Shown piece after piece: positions 36,798-45,285 of a DNA stretch of 64,000 nucleotides (the first letter of the stretch is position 1; every line of letters starts with the position of its first letter). This stretch comes from Aulosira sp. FACHB-615 (GTDB lineage Bacteria > Cyanobacteriota > Cyanobacteriia > Cyanobacteriales > Nostocaceae), in NCBI RefSeq assembly GCF_014698045.1, contig NZ_JACJSE010000005.1:1-64000 (forward strand). The letters are read 5' to 3'. The translations under genes were made by a program, and so were the position numbers. The notes beneath the pieces are model-generated. The model saw only the letters and a program-made list of their open reading frames with translations, did no database searches and had not been told where the DNA came from.

Positions 36798-36939
36798 AAG
36801 TATTTGGCGGTAATAACTGGGTAAAGAAGAAGTCAGGAGTCAGAGTTGTAATTTCACCCTGCCACTGTATAAAATTTATGATGAATTCCGGCTTTTTACT
36901 TTTATGTAAACAATTTCTGCTGAATTTTAATCCCAAATT

Positions 36940-37280
36940 TGTAGAGAGCTTGTATACAAAGTCTCTACTTACGCAGTGAGACGAAAAACTAGGGGTTTTG
37001 GGAAGAGTATCAGGGTTCAGAGGTATAGGGGTGTATGTATCCAAAACTCTTACACCCCACACCCCTTAACCCTTACACCCAGTCTCCACAGACAATTTTT
37101 GTGCGTAATACCATTTCACGAAAAGTTCGATACAGATGTAAACTCTGAAGGCTTTGCTGCATCTAATTTTTTTAATTGCGATCTTCGCAGCGTTAGCGAC
37201 GTTCGCGTAGCGTCTCTCTTTGGGAGAAGGAGCGTCTGCCTCGAATTGTGAATTAGTATCAGCCCCAGCGATACCCATTT
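36940..37280. repeat. dispersed repeats upstream of the cse gene
   Basis: A G-run/C-run pair (GGTGTATGTATCC ... CACCCCACACCCC, 37020-37080) and the palindromic element around GCGTTAGCGACGTTCGCGTAGCG (37188-37215) with CTCTTTGGGAGAAGGAGCG after it. These are the same repeat types as near 18240. No gene. Confidence 0.7.
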
Positions 37281-37350
37281 CTCAGCCTTTTGATATAAGT
37301 TTGTTTATTTTTGAAAGATTAAAGTAAAAGATTAATTCAGATAAAAACTT

Positions 37351-37593
37351 ATGACAACCGAGCAAGAACTTCGATCTCTTTTTAATACCCTAGATGGAGA
37401 TCAAGACGGTAAAATATCCCTGAATGAGCTTTTTTTAAGTCCTGGCTTAAGTGCAGTCATCTCATCACAAACAAATGCCACTAGTCCTCAAGAATTGATA
37501 GTACAGTATGATTCAGACAAAGACGGTAGTATTACCTTTGAAGAGTTAAAGCAAGCAGTCCAAGAAGCAAGTAATTTAACAGATTTCGCGTAA
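37351..37593 (+). CDS. cse: EF-hand calcium sensor (CSE)
   Basis: 80 residues with two EF-hand loops: DGDQDGKISLNE (about 16-27) and DSDKDGSITFEE (about 52-63). All Ca2+-coordinating positions are filled, including the final Glu at each loop. It matches CSE, a cytosolic Ca2+ sensor of filamentous cyanobacteria. It lies between the unknown 379-residue gene and the cmp operon, convergent with cmpD. Confidence 0.88.
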   Translation: MTTEQELRSLFNTLDGDQDGKISLNELFLSPGLSAVISSQTNATSPQELIVQYDSDKDGSITFEELKQAVQEASNLTDFA

Positions 37594-38019
37594 TTCCCCT
37601 TCCTCAGCATCAGCAGGGAGGGGGTGTGGGCTGACAGGTGTAGGTTTTTTACGTTATGCCCCAAAAACCTTGATTTAGGGTGTAGGGGTGTAAGGGTGTG
37701 AGGGGGGTGGAACTCTGATTAAATCGTGATTTTTAGAGTCGCTACTCATCACTCTGTTAAAAACCTACACTTGTCCCGGATTTCTCACCACACCTTTCAA
37801 AGCCTGTGCAGGGGAGCAGGGGAGCAGGGGAGCAGGGGAGAATGAAGGTACTCTCTCCCCTGCCCCTCCGCACCTCTGCCCCTCTGCCCCATCAAACGCC
37901 TGAAGCTTGTGAGAAATGCGGGTTGTGAGGGGGGTGTGGGGGAGAATCCCCCAAATCTTGCTTATTACCTGATAGTAGTAGGGTGGGCATAATATACCCA
38001 CCCCAAAAAAACTTGACTC
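37594..38019. repeat. repeat-rich intergenic region between cse and cmpD
   Basis: About 425 bases. It holds GGGGTGTAAGGGTGTGAGG-type G-rich sequence, a tandem GGGAGCAGG (37812-37841) and its C-rich inverted copy CCCCTGCCCCTCCGCACC (37857-37889). The two arms can pair. No gene. Confidence 0.7.
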
Positions 38020-38880
38020 TTAACCTACATCATCGTGAGCAAAACGGTTGAAGAGGAAGTCTAAGGCATAGTTACGCAGCTTGTAATATTGTGGATCTTC
38101 CATGATGCGGGCGCGATCGCGGGGACGAGAAAAGGGAATTTCCATGACTTCGCCAATTTTGGCGTGAGGGCCATTGGTCATCATCACTAATTTGTCTGCT
38201 AAAAATAACGCTTCATCAATGTCATGGGTAATCATTAACACTGTACAACGGTTATCGTTCCAAATTTTCAGCAGTTCTTCCTGCAATTCTTCTTTAGTAA
38301 TCGCATCTAACGCCCCGAAAGGTTCATCTAAAATTAGCACCTTGGGACGAATTGCCAACGCCCGTGCAATAGAAACGCGCTGTCTCATACCGCCGGACAT
38401 TTGCATTGGCTTTTTCTCCATTGCGTCAGCCAGTCCCACCATTGCCAAATGATCACGAACAATTGCTCTTTTCTCCGCTTCTATTTTGTTGGGGTAAACT
38501 GCATTCACCGCTAAGTAAATATTTTCAAATGCAGTCCGCCAAGGTAACAGGGCGTAGTTTTGAAACACAACCATCCGGTCTGGGCCTGGCTTAGTGATGG
38601 GTTGACCTTCCAGTAACACTTGTCCAGTTGTAGGAAAGTTAAACCCAGACACCATGTTTAGCAGTGTAGATTTGCCACAACCAGAGTGACCAATCACACA
38701 AATAAATTCACCTTGGTTTACCTGGAGATTCACCCCATCTAGTACAGTAAAGGGGCCTTTCTTGGTGGGGTAAACTTTGCTGACATCTCTGATTTCGAGG
38801 AAAGCTCTGCTGTTATCTGTCAAGGTTGGTAAGGGTTTTCTAGAAGTGTTGGTGACGGTAGAAAAATTGCGGTTTTGCAT
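38020..38880 (-). CDS. cmpD: bicarbonate ABC transporter ATPase CmpD
   Basis: About 286 residues. GHSGCGKST (Walker A), QNYALLPWRTAFENI (Q loop), MSGGMRQRVSIARALA (signature) and KVLILDEPFGALD (Walker B) define the nitrate/taurine/bicarbonate ABC ATPase subfamily. It is the second ATPase of the BCT1 bicarbonate system with CmpC. ATG at 38880 is used; the open frame continues to 38970 through a repeat. It is separated from cmpC by two copies of a ~73-bp repeat. Confidence 0.85.
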   Translation of the reverse strand: MQNRNFSTVTNTSRKPLPTLTDNSRAFLEIRDVSKVYPTKKGPFTVLDGVNLQVNQGEFICVIGHSGCGKSTLLNMVSGFNFPTTGQVLLEGQPITKPGPDRMVVFQNYALLPWRTAFENIYLAVNAVYPNKIEAEKRAIVRDHLAMVGLADAMEKKPMQMSGGMRQRVSIARALAIRPKVLILDEPFGALDAITKEELQEELLKIWNDNRCTVLMITHDIDEALFLADKLVMMTNGPHAKIGEVMEIPFSRPRDRARIMEDPQYYKLRNYALDFLFNRFAHDDVG

Positions 38881-39000
38881 GGCGGGGAATGGGGGTGAAG
38901 TGTGAAGTCTGAAGTCTGAAGTTTTACCCTTCCCTAACTCTCCCCTTGTAAAGCTACCGTGTACACACAAGTTATGGAATTACTACCAGTCTTAAAATTA

Positions 39001-39182
39001 CCCCACCCTAACCCTCCCCTTGGAAAGGGGAGGGGACTAGATTTGCTTATTTCCCACCTTGGAAAGGGGGGATTAAGGGGGGTAATTCGACTTGTGTGTA
39101 CACCGTAACCTTGTAAAGGGGAGGGAACTAGATTTTCTTGTTTCCCCCCTTTATAAGGGGGGATTAAGGGGGGTAATTTGAC
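39001..39182. repeat. two direct copies of a ~73-bp repeat between cmpC and cmpD
   Basis: AAAGGGGAGGGGACTAGATT to GGGATTAAGGGGGGTAATTC at 39019-39092, repeated with a few changes at 39109-39182. Each copy is itself a GC-rich palindrome. Between and before the copies sits GTGTACA(C)CGTAA, also doubled (38958 and 39094). Confidence 0.85.
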
Positions 39183-39254
39183 ATGAATGAGGTTCTGAAC
39201 TTGGTGAATGAACCTTTTATCTTCAACAATGAAGTTCTGAGGCTCAACCGTCAG

Positions 39255-41258
39255 TTACGCAATTCTTCTAATGGGCGCATCGAGGATGACTTCAGCAATA
39301 GAAAAGTCGCGTTTAATGTCTAAACTGTTGAGGTAGGCAATGGGGTCATCAGCATTAAAAGGCATACCATCAAATAATTGAATTGGTTGGCGAGTGTAGC
39401 TGATATCTAAACCTAATTCCCGCGCGGCGGTACTGAAGACGCGCACCCGACAAATTCGTTCGACAACTTCTACCCAGTTTCTGGGGAAGGGAGTATCACC
39501 CCAACGCGCCAACTGAGTCATAATCCAAATTTGTTCTGTACGGCTGGGGCGGTTAATAGCCGAATCAGAGTAAAACTGGTGGTGGGCGTAGTCTCGTAGG
39601 GGATGATCTATGTCACAAGTCAGGTTATCCGGGTCTTCTAGCTGGATGTAGTCTAAATCAGTACTGACATATTCTCTCCCCGCCACAATTCTTCTAACTT
39701 CTTCGGTATTTTGGGGATCTGCACAGTATTGGCAGGCTTCTAACAACGCTTTGGTTAAAGCAATATGGGTATTAGGATACATTTCTGCCCAATCTTCCCG
39801 CACACCGAGAACTTTACCGGGGTGTCCTAACCAAACTTCTAAGTCTGTGGCGATGGTAAAGCCGACATTTTCCACGGCGGCGCGATAGTTCCAAGGTTCA
39901 CCCACACAGTAACCGTCAATACTCTTGTTTTGCAAGTCAGCGACCATCTGGGCGGGTGGAATAATGTGCATATCCACATCCGTATCCGGGTCAATACCAC
40001 CAGCTGCCAACCAATAACGTAGCAACATATTGTGCATGGAGGCGGGATGAACTACGCCCATTGTGTGGCGTTGTTCGCGGGTGCGGAGGAGGTAATTTTT
40101 GAAGTCTGATAAGGTGCGGACACCTTCATCATAAAAGCGTTTGGCTAAGGTGATGGCGTTACCGTTGCGGGTCATGGTGAGGGCGGTAACAACGGGGAGG
40201 GGTTGGTTTTTATACCCGCCCAAGGTTAACCACATTGGCATCCCGGAAGGCATTTGGGCTGCATCTATATAACCGCCTGTGATCCCGTCAACGATACCCC
40301 GCCAGCTAGTTTCCCGGACTAAGTTAACTTCATCTAAACCATGCTTGGCAAAGAAACCTTTTTCTTTAGCCACAGCGAGGGGGGCGCAGGCGGTGAGGGG
40401 TAGGAAGCCAATTTCTAAGTTAACTTTTTCTAAACCGTGGCGAGAAATGGCTGCTGTTTTCCGCGCCCGGAGTTTCTTAATGCGTTTTTGCTGGTTGAGG
40501 AAGTAAATCATTTCACTCCGCAAGCTGTAGTAGCTTGGGTGTTCCACTACTTCCATCCGTTTGCGAGGACGGGGGATATCAACTTCTAGGATGTCGCCGA
40601 TTTTCGATTCGGGGCCGTTGGTCAACATCACAATTCTGTCAGACAACAGCACAGCTTCGTCTACGTCGTGAGTCACCATTACCGCAGTGACTTCATTTTC
40701 TTCGCAGATTTGCATTAACTGTTCTTGTAAGTTACCCCGTGTTAGAGCATCCAACGCACCGAAGGGTTCATCTAACAGTAATAGTTTAGGACGGATTGCC
40801 AAGGCGCGTGCGATCGCTACCCGTTGTTTCTGTCCCCCGGATAACATTCCTGGCTGCTTGTCGGCGTGGGGACGCAAACCCACCATATCTATGTGTTTTT
40901 CAACAATTGCCTTACGTTCTGCCGCAGGTAAACCATTCATTACCGAGTCTACCGCTAAGGCAATATTTTCTCTCACTGTCCGCCAAGGTAACAGCGAATA
41001 ATTTTGGAATACTACCATCCGGTCTGGCCCTGGCTTGGTGATTTTTTGTCCTTGCAGTGTCACAATACCTTCCGTCGGCAAATCCAAACCCGCAATCATA
41101 TTTAATAATGTGGATTTACCGCAACCAGAGTGACCAATTAAAGAAACAAACTCACCTTTTTTAATTTGCAGGTCAATACCTTTTAAAGCAATATATTGAC
41201 CACCGCCACTTAAATTAAATACCTTATCAATTTGATCAACAGCAACGAATACTGACAT
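39255..41258 (-). CDS. cmpC: bicarbonate ABC transporter ATPase/solute-binding fusion CmpC
   Basis: 667 residues. The N-terminal ABC ATPase (about 1-270) has GHSGCGKST, LSGGQKQRVAIARALA and KLLLLDEPFGALD. From about residue 280 to the end a second domain (LEIGFLPLTACAPLAVAKEK, RETSWRGIVDGITGGYIDAAQMP) is related to the solute-binding protein CmpA/NrtA and is thought to regulate transport by sensing substrate in the cytoplasm. NrtC has the same build, so identity rests on CmpA beside it. Follows cmpB by 112 bases. Confidence 0.85.
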   Translation of the reverse strand: MSVFVAVDQIDKVFNLSGGGQYIALKGIDLQIKKGEFVSLIGHSGCGKSTLLNMIAGLDLPTEGIVTLQGQKITKPGPDRMVVFQNYSLLPWRTVRENIALAVDSVMNGLPAAERKAIVEKHIDMVGLRPHADKQPGMLSGGQKQRVAIARALAIRPKLLLLDEPFGALDALTRGNLQEQLMQICEENEVTAVMVTHDVDEAVLLSDRIVMLTNGPESKIGDILEVDIPRPRKRMEVVEHPSYYSLRSEMIYFLNQQKRIKKLRARKTAAISRHGLEKVNLEIGFLPLTACAPLAVAKEKGFFAKHGLDEVNLVRETSWRGIVDGITGGYIDAAQMPSGMPMWLTLGGYKNQPLPVVTALTMTRNGNAITLAKRFYDEGVRTLSDFKNYLLRTREQRHTMGVVHPASMHNMLLRYWLAAGGIDPDTDVDMHIIPPAQMVADLQNKSIDGYCVGEPWNYRAAVENVGFTIATDLEVWLGHPGKVLGVREDWAEMYPNTHIALTKALLEACQYCADPQNTEEVRRIVAGREYVSTDLDYIQLEDPDNLTCDIDHPLRDYAHHQFYSDSAINRPSRTEQIWIMTQLARWGDTPFPRNWVEVVERICRVRVFSTAARELGLDISYTRQPIQLFDGMPFNADDPIAYLNSLDIKRDFSIAEVILDAPIRRIA

Positions 41259-41317
41259 GGCTTTAAAGTCTGAAGTATAAAGTCTGAAGTGTGAAATGGG
41301 GAAAGGTGACAGTTGAC

Positions 41318-41358
41318 AGGTGACAGGTTATAGATTCTTGCTCTGTAACCTGTCACCT
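41318..41358 (-). repeat. hairpin in the cmpB-cmpC spacer
   Basis: AGGTGACAGGTTA ... TAACCTGTCACCT: a perfect 13-base stem with 15-base loop, part of the GTGACAGGTGACAGG repeat family of cyanobacteria. It could protect or attenuate the polycistronic transcript. Confidence 0.7.
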
Positions 41359-41370
41359 CTAACCTGTAAC

Positions 41371-42210
41371 CTACTTTTGTTCTGCTGGTAAAATCAGGTT
41401 TTGTAACCAAGCCATGAACTTGTCGAGTAATAAACCAACGACACCGATATAAACCAGAGCTAAAATTACTTCACTCACGTCGTTGTTTTGGTAAGCATCC
41501 CAGATGAAGAAACCGATACCGACAATACCAGACATAACGATTTCTGCCGCGATAATCGCTAACCAAGCCAAACCAATCGCAATTCTTAAGCCAGTAAAGA
41601 TGTAAGGTAACGCTGCCGGAATCAAAATGTTAATAAAGTATTCTTTGCGGCTGAGTTGCAGAACTTTAGCAACGTTGTTGTAATCTTGGGGAATTTGAGT
41701 TACACCAACCGCAGTGTTAATTAAGATAGGCCAAATTGCGGTGATGAAAATTACGAATAATGCTGCTGGTTCGTTTTGGCGCAATGCAGCCAAGGAAATA
41801 GGAACCCAAGCCAAAGGAGGTACAGTTCTTAATAGTTGAAACAGTGGGTCTAAAGCTTTGGACATGGTTTGATTCACACCAATCAAAATGCCCAAGCCAA
41901 TACCAACCACCGCCGCTAATGTGTAACTAATAGCTACCCGTTGCAAACTAGCTAAAATTTGCCAGAATAGACCTTTATCAATACCGCCTCTGTCATAGAA
42001 AGGCCAGAAAATGAGTACCCAAGTATCTTGCACTACCTGAATTGGCCCTGGCAATGTGGCACCAGGAGTCCAAGCAAATAATTGCCACAGTCCGAGGAAG
42101 ATTAATATTGCGATCGTCGGCGGTACAATATTCGGCAATTGTTTTTGCAGTTGCGCGATAAAACTATTATCTAATCTGGGGCTACTTGGTCTTTTCTGTG
42201 CAATTGTCAT
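41371..42210 (-). CDS. cmpB: bicarbonate ABC transporter permease CmpB
   Basis: 279 residues with six membrane segments and the EAA-type loop near the end (GLAWLAIIAAEIVMSGIVGIG). It belongs to the NrtB/CmpB/SsuC permease group and forms the membrane channel. It lies between cmpA and cmpC, with 102 bases of AAAATCTAAAATC repeat before it. Confidence 0.86.
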   Translation of the reverse strand: MTIAQKRPSSPRLDNSFIAQLQKQLPNIVPPTIAILIFLGLWQLFAWTPGATLPGPIQVVQDTWVLIFWPFYDRGGIDKGLFWQILASLQRVAISYTLAAVVGIGLGILIGVNQTMSKALDPLFQLLRTVPPLAWVPISLAALRQNEPAALFVIFITAIWPILINTAVGVTQIPQDYNNVAKVLQLSRKEYFINILIPAALPYIFTGLRIAIGLAWLAIIAAEIVMSGIVGIGFFIWDAYQNNDVSEVILALVYIGVVGLLLDKFMAWLQNLILPAEQK

Positions 42211-42312
42211 GATTTTTCTCTCAATTAACTAATGACTCTCCGAATTTTAGATTTTAAATTTTTGATTTTGGATTGAGGAACTATTCAATCTAAAATCTAA
42301 AATCTAAAATTG

Positions 42313-43692
42313 TTAAACACTTACTTTTTTAATCTTGAGACTCTTGAGGTATGCTTCTGGATTTTCAGGATCAAATTTCACCCCATCAAAAAATTCTTCT
42401 ACGCCGCGAGATGTGCTTGTGGGAATATCCGCCGCCGCGATACCTGCTTCTTTTGCCGCTTCTTTCCAAATGTCTTCGCGGTTAACTTTATTGATTAGTT
42501 CTTTAGCCTTCGCTGCATTGTTGGCGAGGTAATCTTTGGGTAAGAATCCCCAACGCACGTTTTCAGTTATGAACCACAAATCATGACTCTTGTAGGGATA
42601 AGACACACTACCTTTTTCATCTTTCCAGTAATAAGCAGCCATTGATTTATCGTCAATTTTCCGACCATCACCCATGTCATATTTACCTTGATATGGGTCT
42701 GCTAAAATTTCCGGTGTGGGTAAGTTGAAATAATTTCTCCCTGCGAGAATTGCGGCGGCTTCTTTGCGGTTGTCAAAGTTATCCAACCACTGTTGCGCCT
42801 CCATGATGCCTTTTAAAATTGCTTTGGTGGCTTTGGGATTTTTATCAACCCAGTCAGCCCGGATGGCTAAGTATTCTTCTGGGTGATTTTTCCAAATCTC
42901 TGCGGTTAACGCTGCCATGAAACCGATTTTATCTCTGACAATGCGATAAGGCCAGGGGTCGCCAGTACTAAACGCATCCATTGTCCCGGTTTTCATGTTG
43001 GCGACAGTTTGCGCCGCAGGTACAGTCAGGAGTTTGACATCTGCATCGGGGTCTAAACCACCAGCCGCTAACCAATAACGAATCCACAAATCTTGGTTAA
43101 CGTGGGGGAAGGTGAATGCAGCCGTGAATGGTGTAGAAGATTTGAGTTCTGCAAATAAAGACTTAGCTTGAGCAACTTGCAGACCAATTTTACCAGCATG
43201 TTTACTGGCGATCGCAATCCCGTTTCCATGTGTAATTAACTGCGCCAAAACATACATCGGGATTTTTTGATTTCCCTTAGTAATTAAACCTTCGGTAATT
43301 AAATGTGGCATGGGCATTTGCCATTGTCCACCATCAATCCCACCACCCGCAGCACCAATTTCAACGTTATCCCGCGCAGAACCCCAAGAAGCTTGTTTAG
43401 AAAGGTCTACTTTGGTCATCCCATACTTCGCAAAAAAGCCTTTCTCTTTGGCAATAATTAATGGTGCAGCCTCGACAATCGGCACATATCCTAACTTAAC
43501 AGTATCAGTTTCTGGTGCTTGGTCTGGGCTAATATTTGCCACAGTTTGAGCAGTTGGCGCAGACTGAGAACTACCACCAGTCAAGCTATCTGGGGGGTTT
43601 CCTAAACAGCCTTTGAGAAATACCGCACTTGCAGAAGCCCCAGCAGTGACGATAAATTTTCGCCGCGAAATTTGGTTAAAAAATTCTGTCAT
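42313..43692 (-). CDS. cmpA: bicarbonate-binding lipoprotein CmpA
   Basis: About 459 residues. A twin-arginine-like start (ISRRKFIVTAGASASA) leads to the lipobox FLKGC. Assignment as CmpA and not nitrate-binding NrtA rests on FLKGCLGNPPD, KLGYVPIVEAAPLIIA, GGGIDGGQWQMPMPHLITEG and SGDPWPYRIV-type stretches I know from CmpA; NrtA has GGGIDGAHILTPMP at the same site. CmpA binds HCO3- with Ca2+. GAGGAG six bases before the ATG at 43692 sets the start; the frame also opens at 43737. No nirA or narB is linked. Expression is normally induced by low CO2 through CmpR. Confidence 0.88.
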   Translation of the reverse strand: MTEFFNQISRRKFIVTAGASASAVFLKGCLGNPPDSLTGGSSQSAPTAQTVANISPDQAPETDTVKLGYVPIVEAAPLIIAKEKGFFAKYGMTKVDLSKQASWGSARDNVEIGAAGGGIDGGQWQMPMPHLITEGLITKGNQKIPMYVLAQLITHGNGIAIASKHAGKIGLQVAQAKSLFAELKSSTPFTAAFTFPHVNQDLWIRYWLAAGGLDPDADVKLLTVPAAQTVANMKTGTMDAFSTGDPWPYRIVRDKIGFMAALTAEIWKNHPEEYLAIRADWVDKNPKATKAILKGIMEAQQWLDNFDNRKEAAAILAGRNYFNLPTPEILADPYQGKYDMGDGRKIDDKSMAAYYWKDEKGSVSYPYKSHDLWFITENVRWGFLPKDYLANNAAKAKELINKVNREDIWKEAAKEAGIAAADIPTSTSRGVEEFFDGVKFDPENPEAYLKSLKIKKVSV

Positions 43693-43737
43693 ATATGTCT
43701 CCTCAAAAGTGAATTTAAAATTTTTTAGGCATGACAA

Positions 43738-44240
43738 TTAACGCAAGTCGAAGATAATCTCGCTTGTGGTAATTACAAAATAATTTCGAGCTATATTCAA
43801 ACTAGTTAACTCATACCGACTATTTCTAATCAAAGGCTGAGATAACTAACTAGAAATAATTACTTGGTTTTCAGAGGGTGATTTGGGTATCACTTGATTC
43901 GTTGAAACTTAGTTTACAGGTTTTAAAACCAAATTGGTTAACTCTTAACCCCTGATTCTTAAATAAATATTAGATTGATCATATAAGTAAAAATTTATTA
44001 TGGGCGGCCAAGTCAACGAATAATGGCAATGTATGGGAGGTTATTGATGATAACAATTCACTTGATTCAATGATGAACCTAGAAAAGCTTAATTTATGTC
44101 ATTAACCATCAATAATTTATAATGCGTACTATTGTCTAAATCTTATATTTTGGCTTCACAATGAAATGTACTTGAAATAATTGATAATTATTGATGCTAA
44201 TGATTGCTTTCTGTCTATAGATAATGGGGAAAAAGCGCAG
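43738..44240. other. divergent upstream region of cmpA and the EEP gene
   Basis: About 500 bases, AT-rich, with AACTAGTTAACTCA and AATTGGTTAACTCTTAAC stretches besides the candidate CmpR site. No gene; expected to hold the cmp promoter. Confidence 0.5.
43914..43930 (-). promoter_or_regulatory. candidate CmpR (LysR-type) site upstream of cmpA
   Basis: TTA-N7-TAA (TTACAGGTTTTAA), the spacing reported for CmpR boxes, ending in the palindrome GGTTTTAAAACC. It lies about 220 bases before the cmpA ATG. The pattern is short and occurs by chance in AT-rich DNA. Confidence 0.3.
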
Positions 44241-45110
44241 ATGTCAAAACCAGCAAAGCAGATATTCACGCCACTACCCGTTTATAAATACGATATTCCA
44301 GGTTGGCAACCAAATACACAAAAAGCCACCGCCGTCAATTTAGGAACTTTGACAATTGCCAGTTTTAACGTTCTTTGTGACCTCTACGAAAAAGATAAAA
44401 TCGCTATCGAAAAAAGATTACCAGTAATTGTTGAGGAGTTAAGTCAATGTAACGCTGACATTATTGCTATTCAAGAAGCGACACCAAATTTATTAGAGTT
44501 ACTTTTATCACAAACTTGGGTACGCAATTATTACATTTCTGAATCCAGTGCAGCCGTAACAGTGCGACCTTACGGTAACTTATTATTATCGCGTCTGCCT
44601 TTTACAATGGTTGAGCATCAATTTTGGGGACGCAAGCGGGTATTGGTAGGGAGTTGTGAAATTAATGACCAATTATTGCATATTGCCGTTGTGCATTTAA
44701 CAAGCGATCGCTCTCAAAATGCCCTAGAAAAACGCCAACATCAGCTAACCACCATACTTGCATATCTCCAAACCCTCCCCGGAAGTAGCTTAATAGCTGG
44801 TGACTTTAATACGCGCGGTAACGAACAAGAAGACATAATAACAAGTGCTGGGTGTATCGATATCTGGCAACAACTCAACCCCCATACACCAGGTTACACA
44901 TTTGATCCCCAACGCAACGCCTTAGCAGCATTGATGAGTTTACAAGGAATACCCGTGAGGCTTGATCGCATTTTACTGCGAAGTCAAAACCATGATTGGC
45001 AACCACAGTCAATTGACTTATTCGCTTGTGAACCAGTCCCAGGTACAGCCGGGAAAATCTATCCATCCGATCATTTTGGTCTGCGTGCAGTTCTCAAAGC
45101 AACAAGTTGA
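44241..45110 (+). CDS. endonuclease/exonuclease/phosphatase (EEP) family protein
   Basis: About 289 residues. The motifs of Mg2+-dependent EEP enzymes are in order: IASFNVLCD, IIAIQEA, VVHLTSDRS (His), AGDFNTRGNEQ (DxN) and YPSDHFGL (SDH). The protein could be a nuclease, a phosphodiesterase or act on phosphoinositides or nocturnin-like substrates; the FNVLCD start is shared with CCR4/nocturnin-type members. ATG at 44241 follows ATGGGGA; a TTG at 44181 is possible. Confidence 0.85.
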   Translation: MSKPAKQIFTPLPVYKYDIPGWQPNTQKATAVNLGTLTIASFNVLCDLYEKDKIAIEKRLPVIVEELSQCNADIIAIQEATPNLLELLLSQTWVRNYYISESSAAVTVRPYGNLLLSRLPFTMVEHQFWGRKRVLVGSCEINDQLLHIAVVHLTSDRSQNALEKRQHQLTTILAYLQTLPGSSLIAGDFNTRGNEQEDIITSAGCIDIWQQLNPHTPGYTFDPQRNALAALMSLQGIPVRLDRILLRSQNHDWQPQSIDLFACEPVPGTAGKIYPSDHFGLRAVLKATS

Positions 45111-45111
45111 A

Positions 45112-45258
45112 GAAGAATTCAGAAGTCAGAATTCAGGAGTCAGAATGCAGTCTGTGGGCAAAAAAGACCTGCAACTAGTTGAATACAAGCTAATTTAAAA
45201 TTTGGTAACAGAATTCAATTCTGAATTCTGACTCCTGACTCCTGAATTCTGTTTCATA
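45112..45258. repeat. inverted GAATTCAGGAGTCAG repeats
   Basis: GAATTCAGAAGTCAGAATTC and, ~80 bases on, GAATTCTGACTCCTGACTCC: opposite-facing copies in the spacer before selO, able to form a hairpin. Confidence 0.78.
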
Positions 45259-45285
45259 ACACCCTCTGCTGATGTCAGAGGTAGG

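Noticed and set aside
38020..43692. Reading the ABC operon as nitrate transporter nrtABCD
   Set aside because: The binding protein has CmpA-type stretches and the operon lacks nirA and narB; cmpABCD fits better.
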